Notes under the pieces: model-generated
Told to the model about the DNA's origin: nothing
The model's input: only the letters and a program-made list of their open reading frames with translations
Databases searched by the model: none
Part shown: piece by piece, positions 15,132 to 27,256 of the stretch
How positions within the stretch are numbered: the first letter of the stretch is position 1
Layout of the letters: the number at the start of each line of letters is the position of its first letter
Assembly: GCF_002005565.1 (NCBI RefSeq)
Contig: NZ_BDJC01000003.1
Location: 173,779-237,778 of the forward strand
Source of the DNA: Streptomyces sp. JHA26
GTDB lineage: Bacteria > Actinomycetota > Actinomycetes > Streptomycetales > Streptomycetaceae
Direction: 5' to 3'
DNA: 64,000 nt
Position numbers and translations under genes: made by a program

Positions 15132-15836
15132 GTGCTGGCCCTGCTGCACACCTCGCCCGTCCACGTGCCGGTCTTCGACGCCCTGCGCGACGAGGAGCAC
15201 CCCGGTCTGGAACTGCGGCACCACGTCGACCCCGGGCTGCTGGAGCGGGCCCGGCGCGAGGGGCCGCAGGCGGTGCGGGCCGACGTGCTGGCCGCGCTGC
15301 GGCAGGCCGTCGCCGGGGGAGCGCGAGCCGTGCTGTGCACCTGCTCCACCATCGGCGGCGTCGCCGAGGAGGCCGCCGACGGGGCCGGGGTGCCCGTGCT
15401 GCGGGTCGACCGGCCGATGGCCGCCGCCGCGGTGGCCGCCGGTCCGCGCGTCGTCGTCCTCGCCGCGCTGGAGAGCACGCTCGCGCCGACCCGGACGCTC
15501 GTCGAGGAGGAGGCCCGGCGTGCCGGGCGCCCCGTCGAGGTGCGCACGCTTCTGGTCGACGGTGCCTGGCCGTGCTTCGAGGCAGGGGACACCGACGGCT
15601 ACGCACGTCTGGTGGCGACCGCCGCGGACGGGGCCGGCGACGCCGACGCGATCGTCCTGGCCCAGGCGTCCATGGCGCCCGCCCGGCGGTGGACGAGCAC
15701 CCGGGTCCCGGTGCTGGCCAGTCCCGGGCCGGGACTGGCCGCCGGTGCGGAGGCCGCCCGGAACGGCCCGTCCGCGGCCCGAGGGACCGTGGGCCCCCTC
15801 GGCCACTCGGGCCCCGCCCTTCATACGCGGGAGTGA
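15132..15836 (+). CDS. Aspartate/glutamate-racemase superfamily protein
   Basis: A 234-residue protein with the alternating Rossmann-like fold of Asp/Glu/hydantoin racemases. An N-terminal LALLHTSPVHVPVFD, the first catalytic cysteine loop (LCTCSTIGG, about residues 67-75) and the second-domain strand VVVLAALEST are visible. The second cysteine expected in two-base racemases is replaced around VLAQASM, so the protein may be a lyase/decarboxylase-like or altered member of the superfamily. GTG start; probably the third gene after panD. No substrate can be assigned. Confidence 0.65.
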   Translation: MLALLHTSPVHVPVFDALRDEEHPGLELRHHVDPGLLERARREGPQAVRADVLAALRQAVAGGARAVLCTCSTIGGVAEEAADGAGVPVLRVDRPMAAAAVAAGPRVVVLAALESTLAPTRTLVEEEARRAGRPVEVRTLLVDGAWPCFEAGDTDGYARLVATAADGAGDADAIVLAQASMAPARRWTSTRVPVLASPGPGLAAGAEAARNGPSAARGTVGPLGHSGPALHTRE

Positions 15837-15910
15837 GTGGGGACACCGCAGTCGGGTAGGCGGGGGACAAGTCCAGAGCCGCTGTCGACCGACTGGCCGG
15901 AGGACCCGCC

Positions 15911-16231
15911 ATGACGAACCCGTATCCGGACCCCGTCCCGCCCGGGCCCACCCCGGGGCCCACTCCGGGCCCGGACCCGACCCCCGCGCCTCCGACGCCC
16001 GGGCCGGGCCCGGACCCGACGCCCCCACCACCGGGCCCCGGCCCGGTACCGACCCCGCCACCCCCGGGCCCGGGACCCGAGCCGACGCCCCAGCCCCCGG
16101 GACCCGGCCCGGGCCCGGGGCCGCAGCCGGCGCCGCCCCCGCATCCGGGCCCGCCGGAGCCCTCCCCGTCGCCGATCCCGCCGGGACCGGAACCGGTGCC
16201 GAACCCGGAACCGGGGCCACCCCTCAGCTGA
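15911..16231 (+). CDS. Short proline/glycine-rich repeat protein
   Basis: A 106-residue protein made almost entirely of PGP, PDP and PTP repeats after MTNPYP, with no signal peptide or transmembrane segment. ATG with GGAGG 8 bases upstream supports translation. Third-position GC is uninformative because proline codons dominate, and the opposite strand reads as a glycine-rich frame. If expressed it would be an extended, disordered polypeptide. Function unknown. Confidence 0.5.
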   Translation: MTNPYPDPVPPGPTPGPTPGPDPTPAPPTPGPGPDPTPPPPGPGPVPTPPPPGPGPEPTPQPPGPGPGPGPQPAPPPHPGPPEPSPSPIPPGPEPVPNPEPGPPLS

Positions 16232-16287
16232 GGCGCGAGGCGAAAGACGGAAGGCGCGAGGCGAGAGGCGCGAGCCGCATCGTGCGA

Positions 16288-16322
16288 CGGCGGTGGGCGA
16301 CCACACCGGCCGCCCACCGCCG
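16288..16322. terminator. Bidirectional hairpin between convergent genes
   Basis: A perfect 12-bp stem (16288-16299 with 16311-16322) with an 11-base loop lies between the end of the proline-rich gene and the end of gnd on the other strand. It is well placed to stop transcription from both sides. Confidence 0.65.
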
Positions 16323-16364
16323 TGGGCTCTCCGCGGACCGTCCCTCACGGCCCGACCGCGACGC

Positions 16365-17804
16365 CTACGCCGTGACCTCCGACCGGTCCCCGCCCCAGAG
16401 CGTGTGGAACGAGCCGTCCCGGTCCGTCCGCCGGTACGTGTGCGCCCCGAAGAAGTCCCGCTGCCCCTGCGTCAGCGCCGCCGGCAACCGATCGGCGCGC
16501 AGGGCGTCGTAGTAGGCGAGGGCCGCCGCGAAACCGGGCGTGGGTACGCCCTGTCGGACGGCGGCGGCCACGACCTCGCGCCAGTCGTCCTGGGTGTCGG
16601 CGATCTCGCGGGCGAACGTCTCGTCCGACAGCAGGCTCGGCAGGTCGGGCCGCGTGTCGTACGCGGCGCGGATGCGGTCCAGGAAGGCCGCGCGGATGAT
16701 GCAGCCGCCGCGCCAGATCGAGGAGACCGCGCCCAGGTCGATGTCCCAGCCGTACTCCTCGCTGCCCGCCGCGATCTCGTGGAACCCCTGGGTGTACGAC
16801 ACGATCTTGGACGCGTACAGCGCCTGCTCCACCCGGTCGGCGAAGGCGGCGGCCTCCGACCCTCCCAGGGCCGTGGCCTTCGGGCCCGCCAGCCCCCGCG
16901 AGGCCTCCCGCAGCGCGGAGTGCCCGGACAGCGACCGGGCGAAGACGGCCTCGGCGATGCCGGACACCGGCACCCCCAGGTCCAGCGCGATCTGCACGGT
17001 CCAGCGCCCCGTGCCCTTCTGCTCCGCCCGGTCGAGCACCACGTCCACGAACGGCCTGCCCGTCGCCGCGTCCACGTGCGACAGCACCTCCGCCGTGATC
17101 TCGATCAGGTACGAGTCCAGGCGGCCGGTGTTCCAGGTGCGGAAGATGTCCGCGATCTCGGCGGGGGAGTACCCGGCGACGTCCCGCAGCAACTGGTACG
17201 CCTCGCCGATCAGCTGCATGTCGGCGTACTCGATGCCGTTGTGCACCATCTTCACGAAGTGCCCGGCGCCGTCCGGTCCCACGTGCGTCACGCAGGGCGC
17301 CCCGTCCGCCGCCTTCGCGGAGATCTTCTCCAGCATCGGGCCCAGCGACGCGTACGACTCCTTCGAGCCGCCCGGCATGATGCTCGGGCCGTTGAGGGCG
17401 CCCTCCTCGCCGCCGGAGACGCCGGTGCCGACGAAGTGGATGCCCTGCTCGCGCAGCGCACGCTCCCGGCGGCGGGTGTCGGCGAAGTGGGCGTTGCCCC
17501 CGTCGATGATCATGTCGCCGGGTTCCAGCAGCGGTGCGAACTCCTGGATCACCGCGTCGGTCGGGTCGCCGGCCTTCACCATCACCACCAGGCGCCGCGG
17601 GCGTTCCAGCGCCGCCACGAACTCCTCCGCGGTCTCCGCGGCCACGAAGTCGCCCTCGCTCCCGAACTCCTCCACCAGCGCGCGCGTGCGCGACGCGGTC
17701 CGGTTGTGCACCGCGACCGTATAGCCGTTGCGGGCGAAGTTGCGGGCGAGATTGCGGCCCATGACCGCGAGTCCCGTCACGCCGATCTGCGCTGCAGTGC
17801 TCAT
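16365..17804 (-). CDS. gnd: 6-phosphogluconate dehydrogenase, decarboxylating (NADP+)
   Basis: A 479-residue enzyme of the oxidative pentose phosphate pathway, converting 6-phosphogluconate to ribulose 5-phosphate with CO2 and NADPH. The N-terminal cofactor fold has GLAVMGRNLARNFA, with HNRT after strand 2. The substrate signature is GVSGGEEGALNGPSIMPGG, followed by KMVHNGIEYADMQL with the catalytic lysine. The C-terminal CIIRAAFLDRI is also typical. This is the long, enteric-type homodimer (about 470 residues), not the shorter Gnd form. The gene stands alone, facing away from the muralytic enzyme gene. Confidence 0.95.
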   Translation of the reverse strand: MSTAAQIGVTGLAVMGRNLARNFARNGYTVAVHNRTASRTRALVEEFGSEGDFVAAETAEEFVAALERPRRLVVMVKAGDPTDAVIQEFAPLLEPGDMIIDGGNAHFADTRRRERALREQGIHFVGTGVSGGEEGALNGPSIMPGGSKESYASLGPMLEKISAKAADGAPCVTHVGPDGAGHFVKMVHNGIEYADMQLIGEAYQLLRDVAGYSPAEIADIFRTWNTGRLDSYLIEITAEVLSHVDAATGRPFVDVVLDRAEQKGTGRWTVQIALDLGVPVSGIAEAVFARSLSGHSALREASRGLAGPKATALGGSEAAAFADRVEQALYASKIVSYTQGFHEIAAGSEEYGWDIDLGAVSSIWRGGCIIRAAFLDRIRAAYDTRPDLPSLLSDETFAREIADTQDDWREVVAAAVRQGVPTPGFAAALAYYDALRADRLPAALTQGQRDFFGAHTYRRTDRDGSFHTLWGGDRSEVTA

Positions 17805-17877
17805 TGGCTTGGCTCCTCATGACCTGGGTGTCGGTGGTGCCGGTCGTGCGCGTCAACATGCCGCCGGACCATCCTGA

Positions 17878-20716
<2,839 letters not shown>

Positions 20717-20850
20717 CGGCTGCTCCTCTGCGGCAGGCGGGGGCTCTCGGCCCGGCGCGGCGAACGGTCGTCTTCCATGGACAACACGATGCCGTCCCGG
20801 GATCTTCCCGTCGTCGTCCCTGAGCACCCCTTGGGTCCTACTGCCGATGG

Positions 20851-20933
20851 AGTATCAGGGCGGCGCCGTCCTCCCCAGGGTGGGCGTCCCGCGCCGGGGA
20901 CCCCCGACCGCGCCCCGCAGGGGCCCTGATACT
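20851..20933 (+). repeat. 83-base inverted-repeat element upstream of the FhuF-like gene
   Basis: A perfect 11-bp inverted repeat (AGTATCAGGGC at 20851-20861 and GCCCTGATACT at 20923-20933) encloses 61 bases; GGCGC (20862-20866) can further pair with GCGCC (20910-20914). It ends 10 bases before the GTG start of the FhuF-like gene. It could form a long RNA stem-loop in the leader or bind a regulator at two half-sites. Confidence 0.55.
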
Positions 20934-20943
20934 ACTGCTCCCC

Positions 20944-21708
20944 GTGGACCTCGACCCCGGGCTCGCCGCCCTCCGCCCGCTCGGCGGCTTCTTCGTGCTG
21001 CACGCCTTCGGACCGCCTCCGCCCCGGCCGCTCCCCACCCTCGCGCACGCCTGCCGGGAGGGCACCGCGGACGGTTCCGCGGACGGCCTCCCGCACGACC
21101 CCCTCGCCTTCCGGGTTCGGAAGACCGCCGCCGCCCTCGGCACCCCCGAGGCCCGGGTCGCCGCGTCCGTGGTGCACCAGGGACTCGCCGCCCGCCTCTG
21201 GTCGGTGACGCTCGGCTGCGCCGCCCTGTACGGCAGGGTCCCCGGCCTGGACCCGGACCTGCTGCACTGGGACCCCGACGCCTCCGCCCCCGACGACCTG
21301 TGGCTCGCCGAGGTGCGCCCGCGGCCGGCGGACGCCGCCACCCTCGCGGAGGTCGTGCTCGACACCCACTTGGCCCCGCTGACGGCGGCCCTGCGCGCCC
21401 GGTACCGCCTCCCGCCCGGGCTGCTGTGGGGCAACGCCGCCTCCGCCCTGGCCGCCTCCGCGCGCGAGCTGGACCGCTGGGCCCGCCGCCACGGCCGCGG
21501 CGACGCCGCCGCCCGCGCCCGCTCGCTCACCACCGGCCTGCTCGCGCACCCCCTCCTCACCGGGACCGGCACCCTGACCGGCACCGTCTTCCGGCGACGC
21601 AGCTGCTGCCTGTACTACCGCGTGCCCGGGGGAGGCGTCTGCGGCGACTGCTGCCTCTCCCGGCCCCCGCGCTCCCCACGGCCGCCCCGGCCCTCCCCGC
21701 CTCCGTGA
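20944..21708 (+). CDS. FhuF-like (2Fe-2S) ferric-siderophore reductase family protein
   Basis: A 254-residue protein whose C-terminal region holds the FhuF signature Cys-Cys-x10-Cys-x2-Cys (SCCLYYRVPGGGV then CGDC), the ligands of the unusual [2Fe-2S] centre in ferric-siderophore reductases. The body is the helical FhuF-type domain. A proline/arginine-rich tail follows. FhuF proteins release iron by reducing siderophore-bound Fe3+ in the cytoplasm. The GTG start has no strong SD sequence, and a long inverted repeat ends just before it. No siderophore genes are adjacent. Confidence 0.75.
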   Translation: MDLDPGLAALRPLGGFFVLHAFGPPPPRPLPTLAHACREGTADGSADGLPHDPLAFRVRKTAAALGTPEARVAASVVHQGLAARLWSVTLGCAALYGRVPGLDPDLLHWDPDASAPDDLWLAEVRPRPADAATLAEVVLDTHLAPLTAALRARYRLPPGLLWGNAASALAASARELDRWARRHGRGDAAARARSLTTGLLAHPLLTGTGTLTGTVFRRRSCCLYYRVPGGGVCGDCCLSRPPRSPRPPRPSPPP

Positions 21709-21790
21709 CCTCCGGGGCCCCGCGCTCTTCCCCGGGCGCCCCGTCCGGGTGACCATGGGGGGACCAGCCGCCGAGCACGGGAGGTTCCGG

Positions 21791-22966
21791 GTGCGTGTGG
21801 GACTGCTGACCCGGGAGTATCCGCCCGACGTGTACGGCGGCGCGGGCGTCCACGTCGAGTTCCTCGCCCGGGAACTCGCCCGCCTCGTCGACCTGGACGT
21901 GCACTGCTGGGGCGAGGGCCGCACCGACGGCGTCCTGCGCCACCGCCCCTGGTCCGCGCTCGACGGCGCCAACGACGCGCTGCGCACCTTCTCCGTGGAC
22001 CTCGCCATGGCCGCCGCCCTGGAGGGCCGCGAGCTGGTCCACTCCCACACCTGGTACGCGAACCTCGGCGGCCGGCTGGCCCAGCAGCTGTACGGCATCC
22101 CGCACGTCGTGACCGCCCACTCCCTGGAGCCGCTGCGTCCCTGGAAGGCCGAGCAGCTCGGCGGCGGCTACGCCCTGTCCGGCTGGGCCGAACGCAGTGC
22201 CGTCGAGTCCGCCGACGCCGTCGTCGCGGTCTCCGGCGCCATGCGCGAGGACATCCTCGCCTGCTACCCGGCGCTGGACGCGTCCCGGGTCCACGTCATC
22301 CACAACGGCATCGACACCGCCCTGTACCGGCCCGACCCGGGCACCGACGTCCTGGACCGGATCGGCCTGGACCGCTCCCGGCCGTACGTCCTGTTCGTCG
22401 GTCGCATCACCCGCCAGAAGGGCGTGCCCCACCTGCTGCGGGCGGTGCGCGGCATCGACCCGGCCGCGCAGGTCGTGCTGTGCGCGGGCGCCCCGGACAC
22501 CCCGGAGATCGACCAGGAGTTCCGCGACCTCTTCGCCGGACTGAGCCGGGCCCGCCGGGGCGTGCACTGGATCCCGCGGATGCTGCCGCGCCCGGAGGTG
22601 ATCCAGCTGCTGACCCACGCCGCCGTCTTCGTGTGCCCCTCGGTCTACGAGCCCCTGGGCATCGTCAACCTGGAGGCGATGGCCTGCGGCACGCCCGTCG
22701 TGGCCTCCCGCGTCGGCGGCATCCCCGAGGTCGTGGCGGACGGCGAAACGGGGGTACTCGTGTCCCGGGACGACAGCGGGAGCGACCACGGGGACGACGA
22801 CTTCGAGGCGGGCCTCGCCCGGGCCCTGGACTCCGTCCTCGGTGATCCCGAGGCCGCCCGGCGGATGGGAGAGGCGGGACGGGAGCGCGTGGTGGACGAG
22901 TTCGGCTGGGACGCGGTCGCCCGCCGCACGGTCCGTCTCTACGAGGAGACGCTCGAACAGGCATAG
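21791..22966 (+). CDS. glgA: GT4 glycosyltransferase, glycogen synthase / maltose-1-phosphate synthase (GlgA/GlgM type)
   Basis: A 391-residue GT4 glycosyltransferase of the actinobacterial GlgA group. The N-terminus RVGLLTREYPPDVYGGAGVH contains the nucleotide-sugar loop. Later signatures are HNGID, VGRITRQKG and the donor-binding E-x7-E in PSVYEPLGIVNLEAMACG. The mycobacterial member of this group (GlgM) uses ADP-glucose and glucose 1-phosphate to make maltose 1-phosphate for GlgE, so that reaction is as likely as classic glycogen elongation. GTG at 21791 is chosen for the GGGAGG 7 bases before it. glgC follows 54 bases later. Confidence 0.85.
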   Translation: MRVGLLTREYPPDVYGGAGVHVEFLARELARLVDLDVHCWGEGRTDGVLRHRPWSALDGANDALRTFSVDLAMAAALEGRELVHSHTWYANLGGRLAQQLYGIPHVVTAHSLEPLRPWKAEQLGGGYALSGWAERSAVESADAVVAVSGAMREDILACYPALDASRVHVIHNGIDTALYRPDPGTDVLDRIGLDRSRPYVLFVGRITRQKGVPHLLRAVRGIDPAAQVVLCAGAPDTPEIDQEFRDLFAGLSRARRGVHWIPRMLPRPEVIQLLTHAAVFVCPSVYEPLGIVNLEAMACGTPVVASRVGGIPEVVADGETGVLVSRDDSGSDHGDDDFEAGLARALDSVLGDPEAARRMGEAGRERVVDEFGWDAVARRTVRLYEETLEQA

Positions 22967-23020
22967 GCGGCCCGGCCCACGGGCAGGCATGGGCCACCGA
23001 CGAGGGTGAGGGGAGCGGCC

Positions 23021-24241
23021 ATGCGTCGTGGTGGTCCTTCGGTGCTCGGGATCGTGCTGGCGGGCGGGGAGGGCAAACGTCTGATGCCCCTGACCGCGGA
23101 CCGCGCCAAACCGGCGGTCACCTTCGGCGGCACGTACCGCCTGGTCGACTTCGTGCTGTCCAACCTGGTCAACGGCGACATCCTGCGGATCTGCGTCCTG
23201 ACGCAGTACAAGTCGCACTCGCTGGACCGGCACATCACCACCACCTGGCGGATGTCGAGCCTGCTCGGCAACTACGTCACCCCGGTCCCCGCCCAGCAGC
23301 GCCTCGGTCCGCGCTGGTACCTGGGCAGCGCCGACGCGATCCTGCAGTCGCTGAACCTGGTGCACGACGAGCAGCCCGAGTACGTCGCGGTGTTCGGCGC
23401 CGACCACGTGTACCGGATGAACCCGCGCCAGATGCTCACCCAGCACATCGAGTCCGGCGCGGGCGTGACCGTGGCCGGCATCCGGGTGCCGCGCACCGAG
23501 TCGTCGTCCTTCGGCGTGATCACCCCGGGCTCCGACGGCCGGACCGTGACCGGGTTCCTGGAGAAGCCCGCCGACCCGCCGGGACTCGCCGACGACCCCG
23601 AGCGCGTCTTCGCCTCGATGGGCAACTACCTCTTCACCACCAAGGCCCTCGTCGAGGCCCTGCAGCGGGACGCCGAGGACCCGCGTTCCGTGCACGACAT
23701 GGGCGGCTCGATCCTGCCCCAGCTCACCGACCGGGGCGAGGCCGCGCTCTACGACTTCAGCACCAACCACGTGCCGGGGGAGACCTCCCGCGACCAGGGC
23801 TACTGGCGGGACGTGGGCACCCTCGACGCGTACTACGACGCCCACATGGACCTGATCGCCGAGCGGCCCGCCTTCAACCTCTACAACCGCGACTGGCCCA
23901 TCTACACCCATTCCACCCAGCTGTCCCCGGCCCGGTTCAACGCCGGCGGCATGGCCAGCGAGTCGATCATCAGCGCGGGTTGCCTGATCCGCGGCCAGGT
24001 CACCCGGTCCGTGCTGTCACCCGGCGTGGTGGTCGACCCGGGAGCGGTGGTGCAGGGCTCGGTGCTGCACGACAACGTGCACATCGGCCGGGGCGCGGTG
24101 GTGCGCGGGGCGGTGCTGGACAAGAACGTCGAGGTGCCGCCGGGCGCGACGATCGGCGTCAACCCGGAACGGGACGCCGACCTGTACACCGTGTCCAAGG
24201 GCGGCGTGATCGCGCTGGGCAAGGGGCAGCGGGTGCCGTGA
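23021..24241 (+). CDS. glgC: Glucose-1-phosphate adenylyltransferase (ADP-glucose pyrophosphorylase)
   Basis: A 406-residue enzyme making ADP-glucose, the donor for alpha-glucan synthesis. The N-terminal nucleotidyltransferase domain has [20 protein letters not shown], the metal-site FGADHVYRM, and [15 protein letters not shown]-terminal left-handed beta-helix shows hexad repeats ([21 protein letters not shown]). Length matches bacterial GlgC. ATG at 23021 follows GAGGGGAG. It is transcribed with the preceding synthase gene as a two-gene glycogen unit. Confidence 0.95.
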   Translation: MRRGGPSVLGIVLAGGEGKRLMPLTADRAKPAVTFGGTYRLVDFVLSNLVNGDILRICVLTQYKSHSLDRHITTTWRMSSLLGNYVTPVPAQQRLGPRWYLGSADAILQSLNLVHDEQPEYVAVFGADHVYRMNPRQMLTQHIESGAGVTVAGIRVPRTESSSFGVITPGSDGRTVTGFLEKPADPPGLADDPERVFASMGNYLFTTKALVEALQRDAEDPRSVHDMGGSILPQLTDRGEAALYDFSTNHVPGETSRDQGYWRDVGTLDAYYDAHMDLIAERPAFNLYNRDWPIYTHSTQLSPARFNAGGMASESIISAGCLIRGQVTRSVLSPGVVVDPGAVVQGSVLHDNVHIGRGAVVRGAVLDKNVEVPPGATIGVNPERDADLYTVSKGGVIALGKGQRVP

Positions 24242-24351
24242 CGGACGGGACGGCTGCGGCTTCGGGGGCCGGGGATGCTCCCGGGGCCGTTGTCGTGTCC
24301 CTGGACTGCAAGCGGAATCCGTGTTGTCATGCCACTGCTAAGCGCTGTTCC

Positions 24352-24370
24352 ATCGATGGATGACATCGAT
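24352..24370 (+). promoter_or_regulatory. Palindrome in the promoter region of the GH2 gene (candidate operator)
   Basis: ATCGATG at 24352-24358 and CATCGAT at 24364-24370 form a perfect 7-bp inverted repeat with a 5-base spacer, 43 bases before the GTG of the secreted glycosidase. Size and symmetry fit a LacI- or ROK-type repressor site controlling a sugar-use gene, but no regulator gene is adjacent. Confidence 0.45.
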
Positions 24371-24412
24371 GTCCTGAGCCACCAGCCACCACCCGTTCCG
24401 AGGAGAGGGTCC

Positions 24413-27022
24413 GTGCGCACCAAACGACTCAGAGACAGACTGGCCTTGCTGCTCGCCGCCGCCCTGGGCGTCGCGGGGCTCGCCGCCGTACCGGACGCGA
24501 GCGCGGCCGACGCCGCCACCGAGGTCCACGGTCTGAAGGGCGAGTACTACACCCAGTCCGCCCCCGGCGCCTTCGACTTCCACGAGCTCAAGGCCACCGG
24601 CTTCGACCCGCAGATCGACTTCGACACCCTGGAGCCGCGACTCGCCTTCGCCACCGGGCGGGCGGACGACGTGAGCGTCCGCTGGACCGGCAAGCTCGTC
24701 CCGGAGAAGACCGGCGCCCACACCTTCTCGATCACCGGTGACAACGGCTTCCGCCTCTGGGTCGGCGGACAGCTCGCCATCGACCACTGGGTCGACGACT
24801 GGGACCGCGAGCAGACCACCCAGCCCGTCGAGCTGACGGCCGGCCGGTCCTACGACATCAAGCTGGAGTACTTCGAGCACTACGGGGGCTCCAACCTCCA
24901 CCTGCGCTGGACCGAGCCCGGCGGCAGCAAGGAGGCGATCCCGCAGTCGGTGTTCCGCCTCCCCGACGGCTTCGACTACAACGGTGCGACGGCCACCACC
25001 GTCCAGTCCACCGGCCGCACCCTCAGGCTCGACTTCGCGAGCCCCCTCGCCGCGCCCCCGGCCGGTCTCACCGACCACCTCGAAGCGGTGATCGGCGGCG
25101 CCACGTGGCCGCTGGGCGGGACCAGGCTCGACCCCGCCGACCCGAGCGCCCTGCTCGTCGCCCTCGACCAGCCCGTCGTCGGCAACAAGAACGGCGACGC
25201 CCCCGGCACCGCCGACGTCCGCTACGACGGCGAAGGCGGTCTCACCGACGCCGAAGGCAACGTTGTCAACGCCTTCTGGAGCAGCGGCGGCAACCAGTCC
25301 ACCTACGAGCTGCGCACCGACTGGGCCGACGAGGTCGGGCCGGACAACGCCCTCCCGGAGTACCCGCGCCCGCAGCTGAAGCGCGACGACTGGCGGAACC
25401 TCAACGGCCGCTGGCAGTTCGCCGCCGCCGAGGCGGGCGAGCAGCCGCCGGTCGGCAAGAACCTCGAGGAGCGCATCCTCGTCCCGTACCCGGTGGAGTC
25501 GCAGCTCTCCGGCATCCAGCGGCACGAGGACCGCATGTGGTACCGCCGCACCTTCACCGTGCCCCGCGACTGGCACATCGGCTCGGGGCAGCGGCTGAAG
25601 CTGAACTTCGGCGCCGTCGACTGGCAGTCCGAGGTGTACGTCAACGGCACCAAGGTCGCCGACCACAAGGGCGGTTACGACAAGTTCAGCGCCGACGTCA
25701 CCGACGCCCTCGAGCCCGGCCGCACCCAGGAGCTGATCGTCGGCGTCTACGACCCGACCGACGCGGCGAACGGCGAGAACCCGCCGCTCGGCAAGCAGCG
25801 CCTGGACCCGAGCGGCATCTGGTACACGCCCAGCTCCGGCATCTGGCAGACGGTCTGGATGGAGCCGGTCGCCACGGACCACGTCGACACCCTCAAGCTC
25901 ACCCCGGACGTCGACGCCGGCACCCTGACCGTGGAGCCGAAGGGCGTGCGCGACGGCGTACGCGTCAAGGCCACGGCGTACGCCGGGCACCGCAAGGTCG
26001 CCACGGTCAGCGGCCGCACCGGCGAGCCGCTGACCCTGAGGATCCGCGACCCGCACCTGTGGTCGCCCGACGACCCCTTCCTGTACGACCTGAAGGTCAC
26101 CGTCGGACGCGACCGGGTCGAGAGCTACTTCGGGATGCGCTCCATCGCCGTCGAGAAGGTGAACGGCGTCCCGCGCACCCTGCTCAACGGCGAACCCACG
26201 TTCATGATGGCCACCCTCGACCAGGGCTTCTGGCCCGACGGACTGCACACCGCGCCCACCGACGAGGCCCTCGCCTACGACCTCAGGCTGCACAAGCAGC
26301 TCGGCTTCAACTCGGTGCGCAAGCACATCAAGGTCGAGCCCGACCGCTGGTTCTACTGGGCCGACAAGCTGGGCCTGATGGTGTGGCAGGACATGCCCGC
26401 GATGACCGCCGGGGTGAACCCGTCCGCCGCCGCCCGCGCCGAGTACGAGCGGGAGATGAAGGAGATGATCGACGAACACGTCAGCCACCCGTCGATCGTC
26501 ATGTGGGTCACCTTCAACGAGGGCTGGGGCCAGTACGACATCGGCCGCGTCGCGGCCCAGGCCAAGGCCTGGGACCCGACCAGGCTCGTCAACAACCAGT
26601 CGGGCCTGAACCTGGGGGCCGACGGCGGCGCCGGCGACATCATGGACGAGCACGGTTACCCGAGCCCCGCCCTGCCGCCCCGCCCGGACGGCGAGCGCGC
26701 CCTGGTCAGCGGCGAGTACGGCGGCCTCGGCCTCGCGGTGCCCGGGCACGCCTGGTCGGTGCAGCAGTCGTACGTCGACGTGGACCCGGCGACGTACACC
26801 GACGACTACCTGGCCAAGCTCGGCGAGGTCCGGGCCCTGGTGTGCAAGGGGAGCAACGGCGCCGTCTACACCCAGATCACGGACGTCGAGGGAGAGCTGA
26901 ACGGGCTGACCACCTACGACCGCAAGGTCCTCAAACCGGACGTCGAGCGGATGAAGGCCGCCCACGAGGCCCTGATCCGCGACGCGTCCTGGCCCGTTCC
27001 CGCGGGGTGCCCGGCCGCCTGA
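24413..27022 (+). CDS. Secreted glycoside hydrolase family 2 enzyme with N-terminal PA14 domain
   Basis: An 869-residue secreted enzyme. The signal peptide ends near ASAADA. A PA14 domain follows (about 40-175) with GEYYTQSAPG and the calcium/sugar-site DNGFRLWVGG, giving carbohydrate binding. The GH2 jelly-roll (GRWQFAAAE), Ig-like and TIM-barrel domains complete it. Acid/base E703 lies in VTFNEGWG and nucleophile E768 in SGEYGGLG. Relatives are beta-galactosidases and other beta-glycosidases; the sugar cannot be decided here. GTG at 24413 follows AGGAGAGG. A palindrome upstream may be an operator, and a perfect hairpin terminates the gene. Confidence 0.9.
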   Translation: MRTKRLRDRLALLLAAALGVAGLAAVPDASAADAATEVHGLKGEYYTQSAPGAFDFHELKATGFDPQIDFDTLEPRLAFATGRADDVSVRWTGKLVPEKTGAHTFSITGDNGFRLWVGGQLAIDHWVDDWDREQTTQPVELTAGRSYDIKLEYFEHYGGSNLHLRWTEPGGSKEAIPQSVFRLPDGFDYNGATATTVQSTGRTLRLDFASPLAAPPAGLTDHLEAVIGGATWPLGGTRLDPADPSALLVALDQPVVGNKNGDAPGTADVRYDGEGGLTDAEGNVVNAFWSSGGNQSTYELRTDWADEVGPDNALPEYPRPQLKRDDWRNLNGRWQFAAAEAGEQPPVGKNLEERILVPYPVESQLSGIQRHEDRMWYRRTFTVPRDWHIGSGQRLKLNFGAVDWQSEVYVNGTKVADHKGGYDKFSADVTDALEPGRTQELIVGVYDPTDAANGENPPLGKQRLDPSGIWYTPSSGIWQTVWMEPVATDHVDTLKLTPDVDAGTLTVEPKGVRDGVRVKATAYAGHRKVATVSGRTGEPLTLRIRDPHLWSPDDPFLYDLKVTVGRDRVESYFGMRSIAVEKVNGVPRTLLNGEPTFMMATLDQGFWPDGLHTAPTDEALAYDLRLHKQLGFNSVRKHIKVEPDRWFYWADKLGLMVWQDMPAMTAGVNPSAAARAEYEREMKEMIDEHVSHPSIVMWVTFNEGWGQYDIGRVAAQAKAWDPTRLVNNQSGLNLGADGGAGDIMDEHGYPSPALPPRPDGERALVSGEYGGLGLAVPGHAWSVQQSYVDVDPATYTDDYLAKLGEVRALVCKGSNGAVYTQITDVEGELNGLTTYDRKVLKPDVERMKAAHEALIRDASWPVPAGCPAA

Positions 27023-27127
27023 GCGCCCCACGCGCCCCGGTCGGCCCGCAGCCGTCCGGGTGGGGAAGTGCGGTGAGGGCGCCGCCGTCGGCACCGCCCT
27101 CACCGCAAGCGCCCCATGAGTCCCAGG

Positions 27128-27156
27128 AGTCCGGCCCCTTTCCCAGGGGCCGGACT
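27128..27156 (+). terminator. Intrinsic terminator after the GH2 gene
   Basis: Perfect 12-bp stem (27128-27139 with 27145-27156) with a 5-base loop, followed by TTAATCTGTT. The clearest rho-independent terminator in the window. Confidence 0.85.
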
Positions 27157-27256
27157 TTAATCTGTTGTTAACTGTGCGTAGCGTGATCGTACTTGACCGT
27201 AATCGTCGGGGGGCGATTGACTGCTTGTCCACCCGTCGTCATTGCGAGGCAAGACC

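Noticed and set aside
14682..16220. 512-codon minus-strand frame
   Set aside because: Antisense to the GNAT, racemase-like and proline-rich genes; composition is glycine/arginine-rich and no family is recognised.
16293..17822. 509-codon plus-strand frame opposite gnd
   Set aside because: Shadow of a clearly recognised 6-phosphogluconate dehydrogenase.
24338..27232. 964-codon minus-strand open frame opposite the GH2 gene
   Set aside because: High GC leaves antisense frames open. The plus strand has GH2 and PA14 motifs with both catalytic glutamates; the antisense product has no domain.
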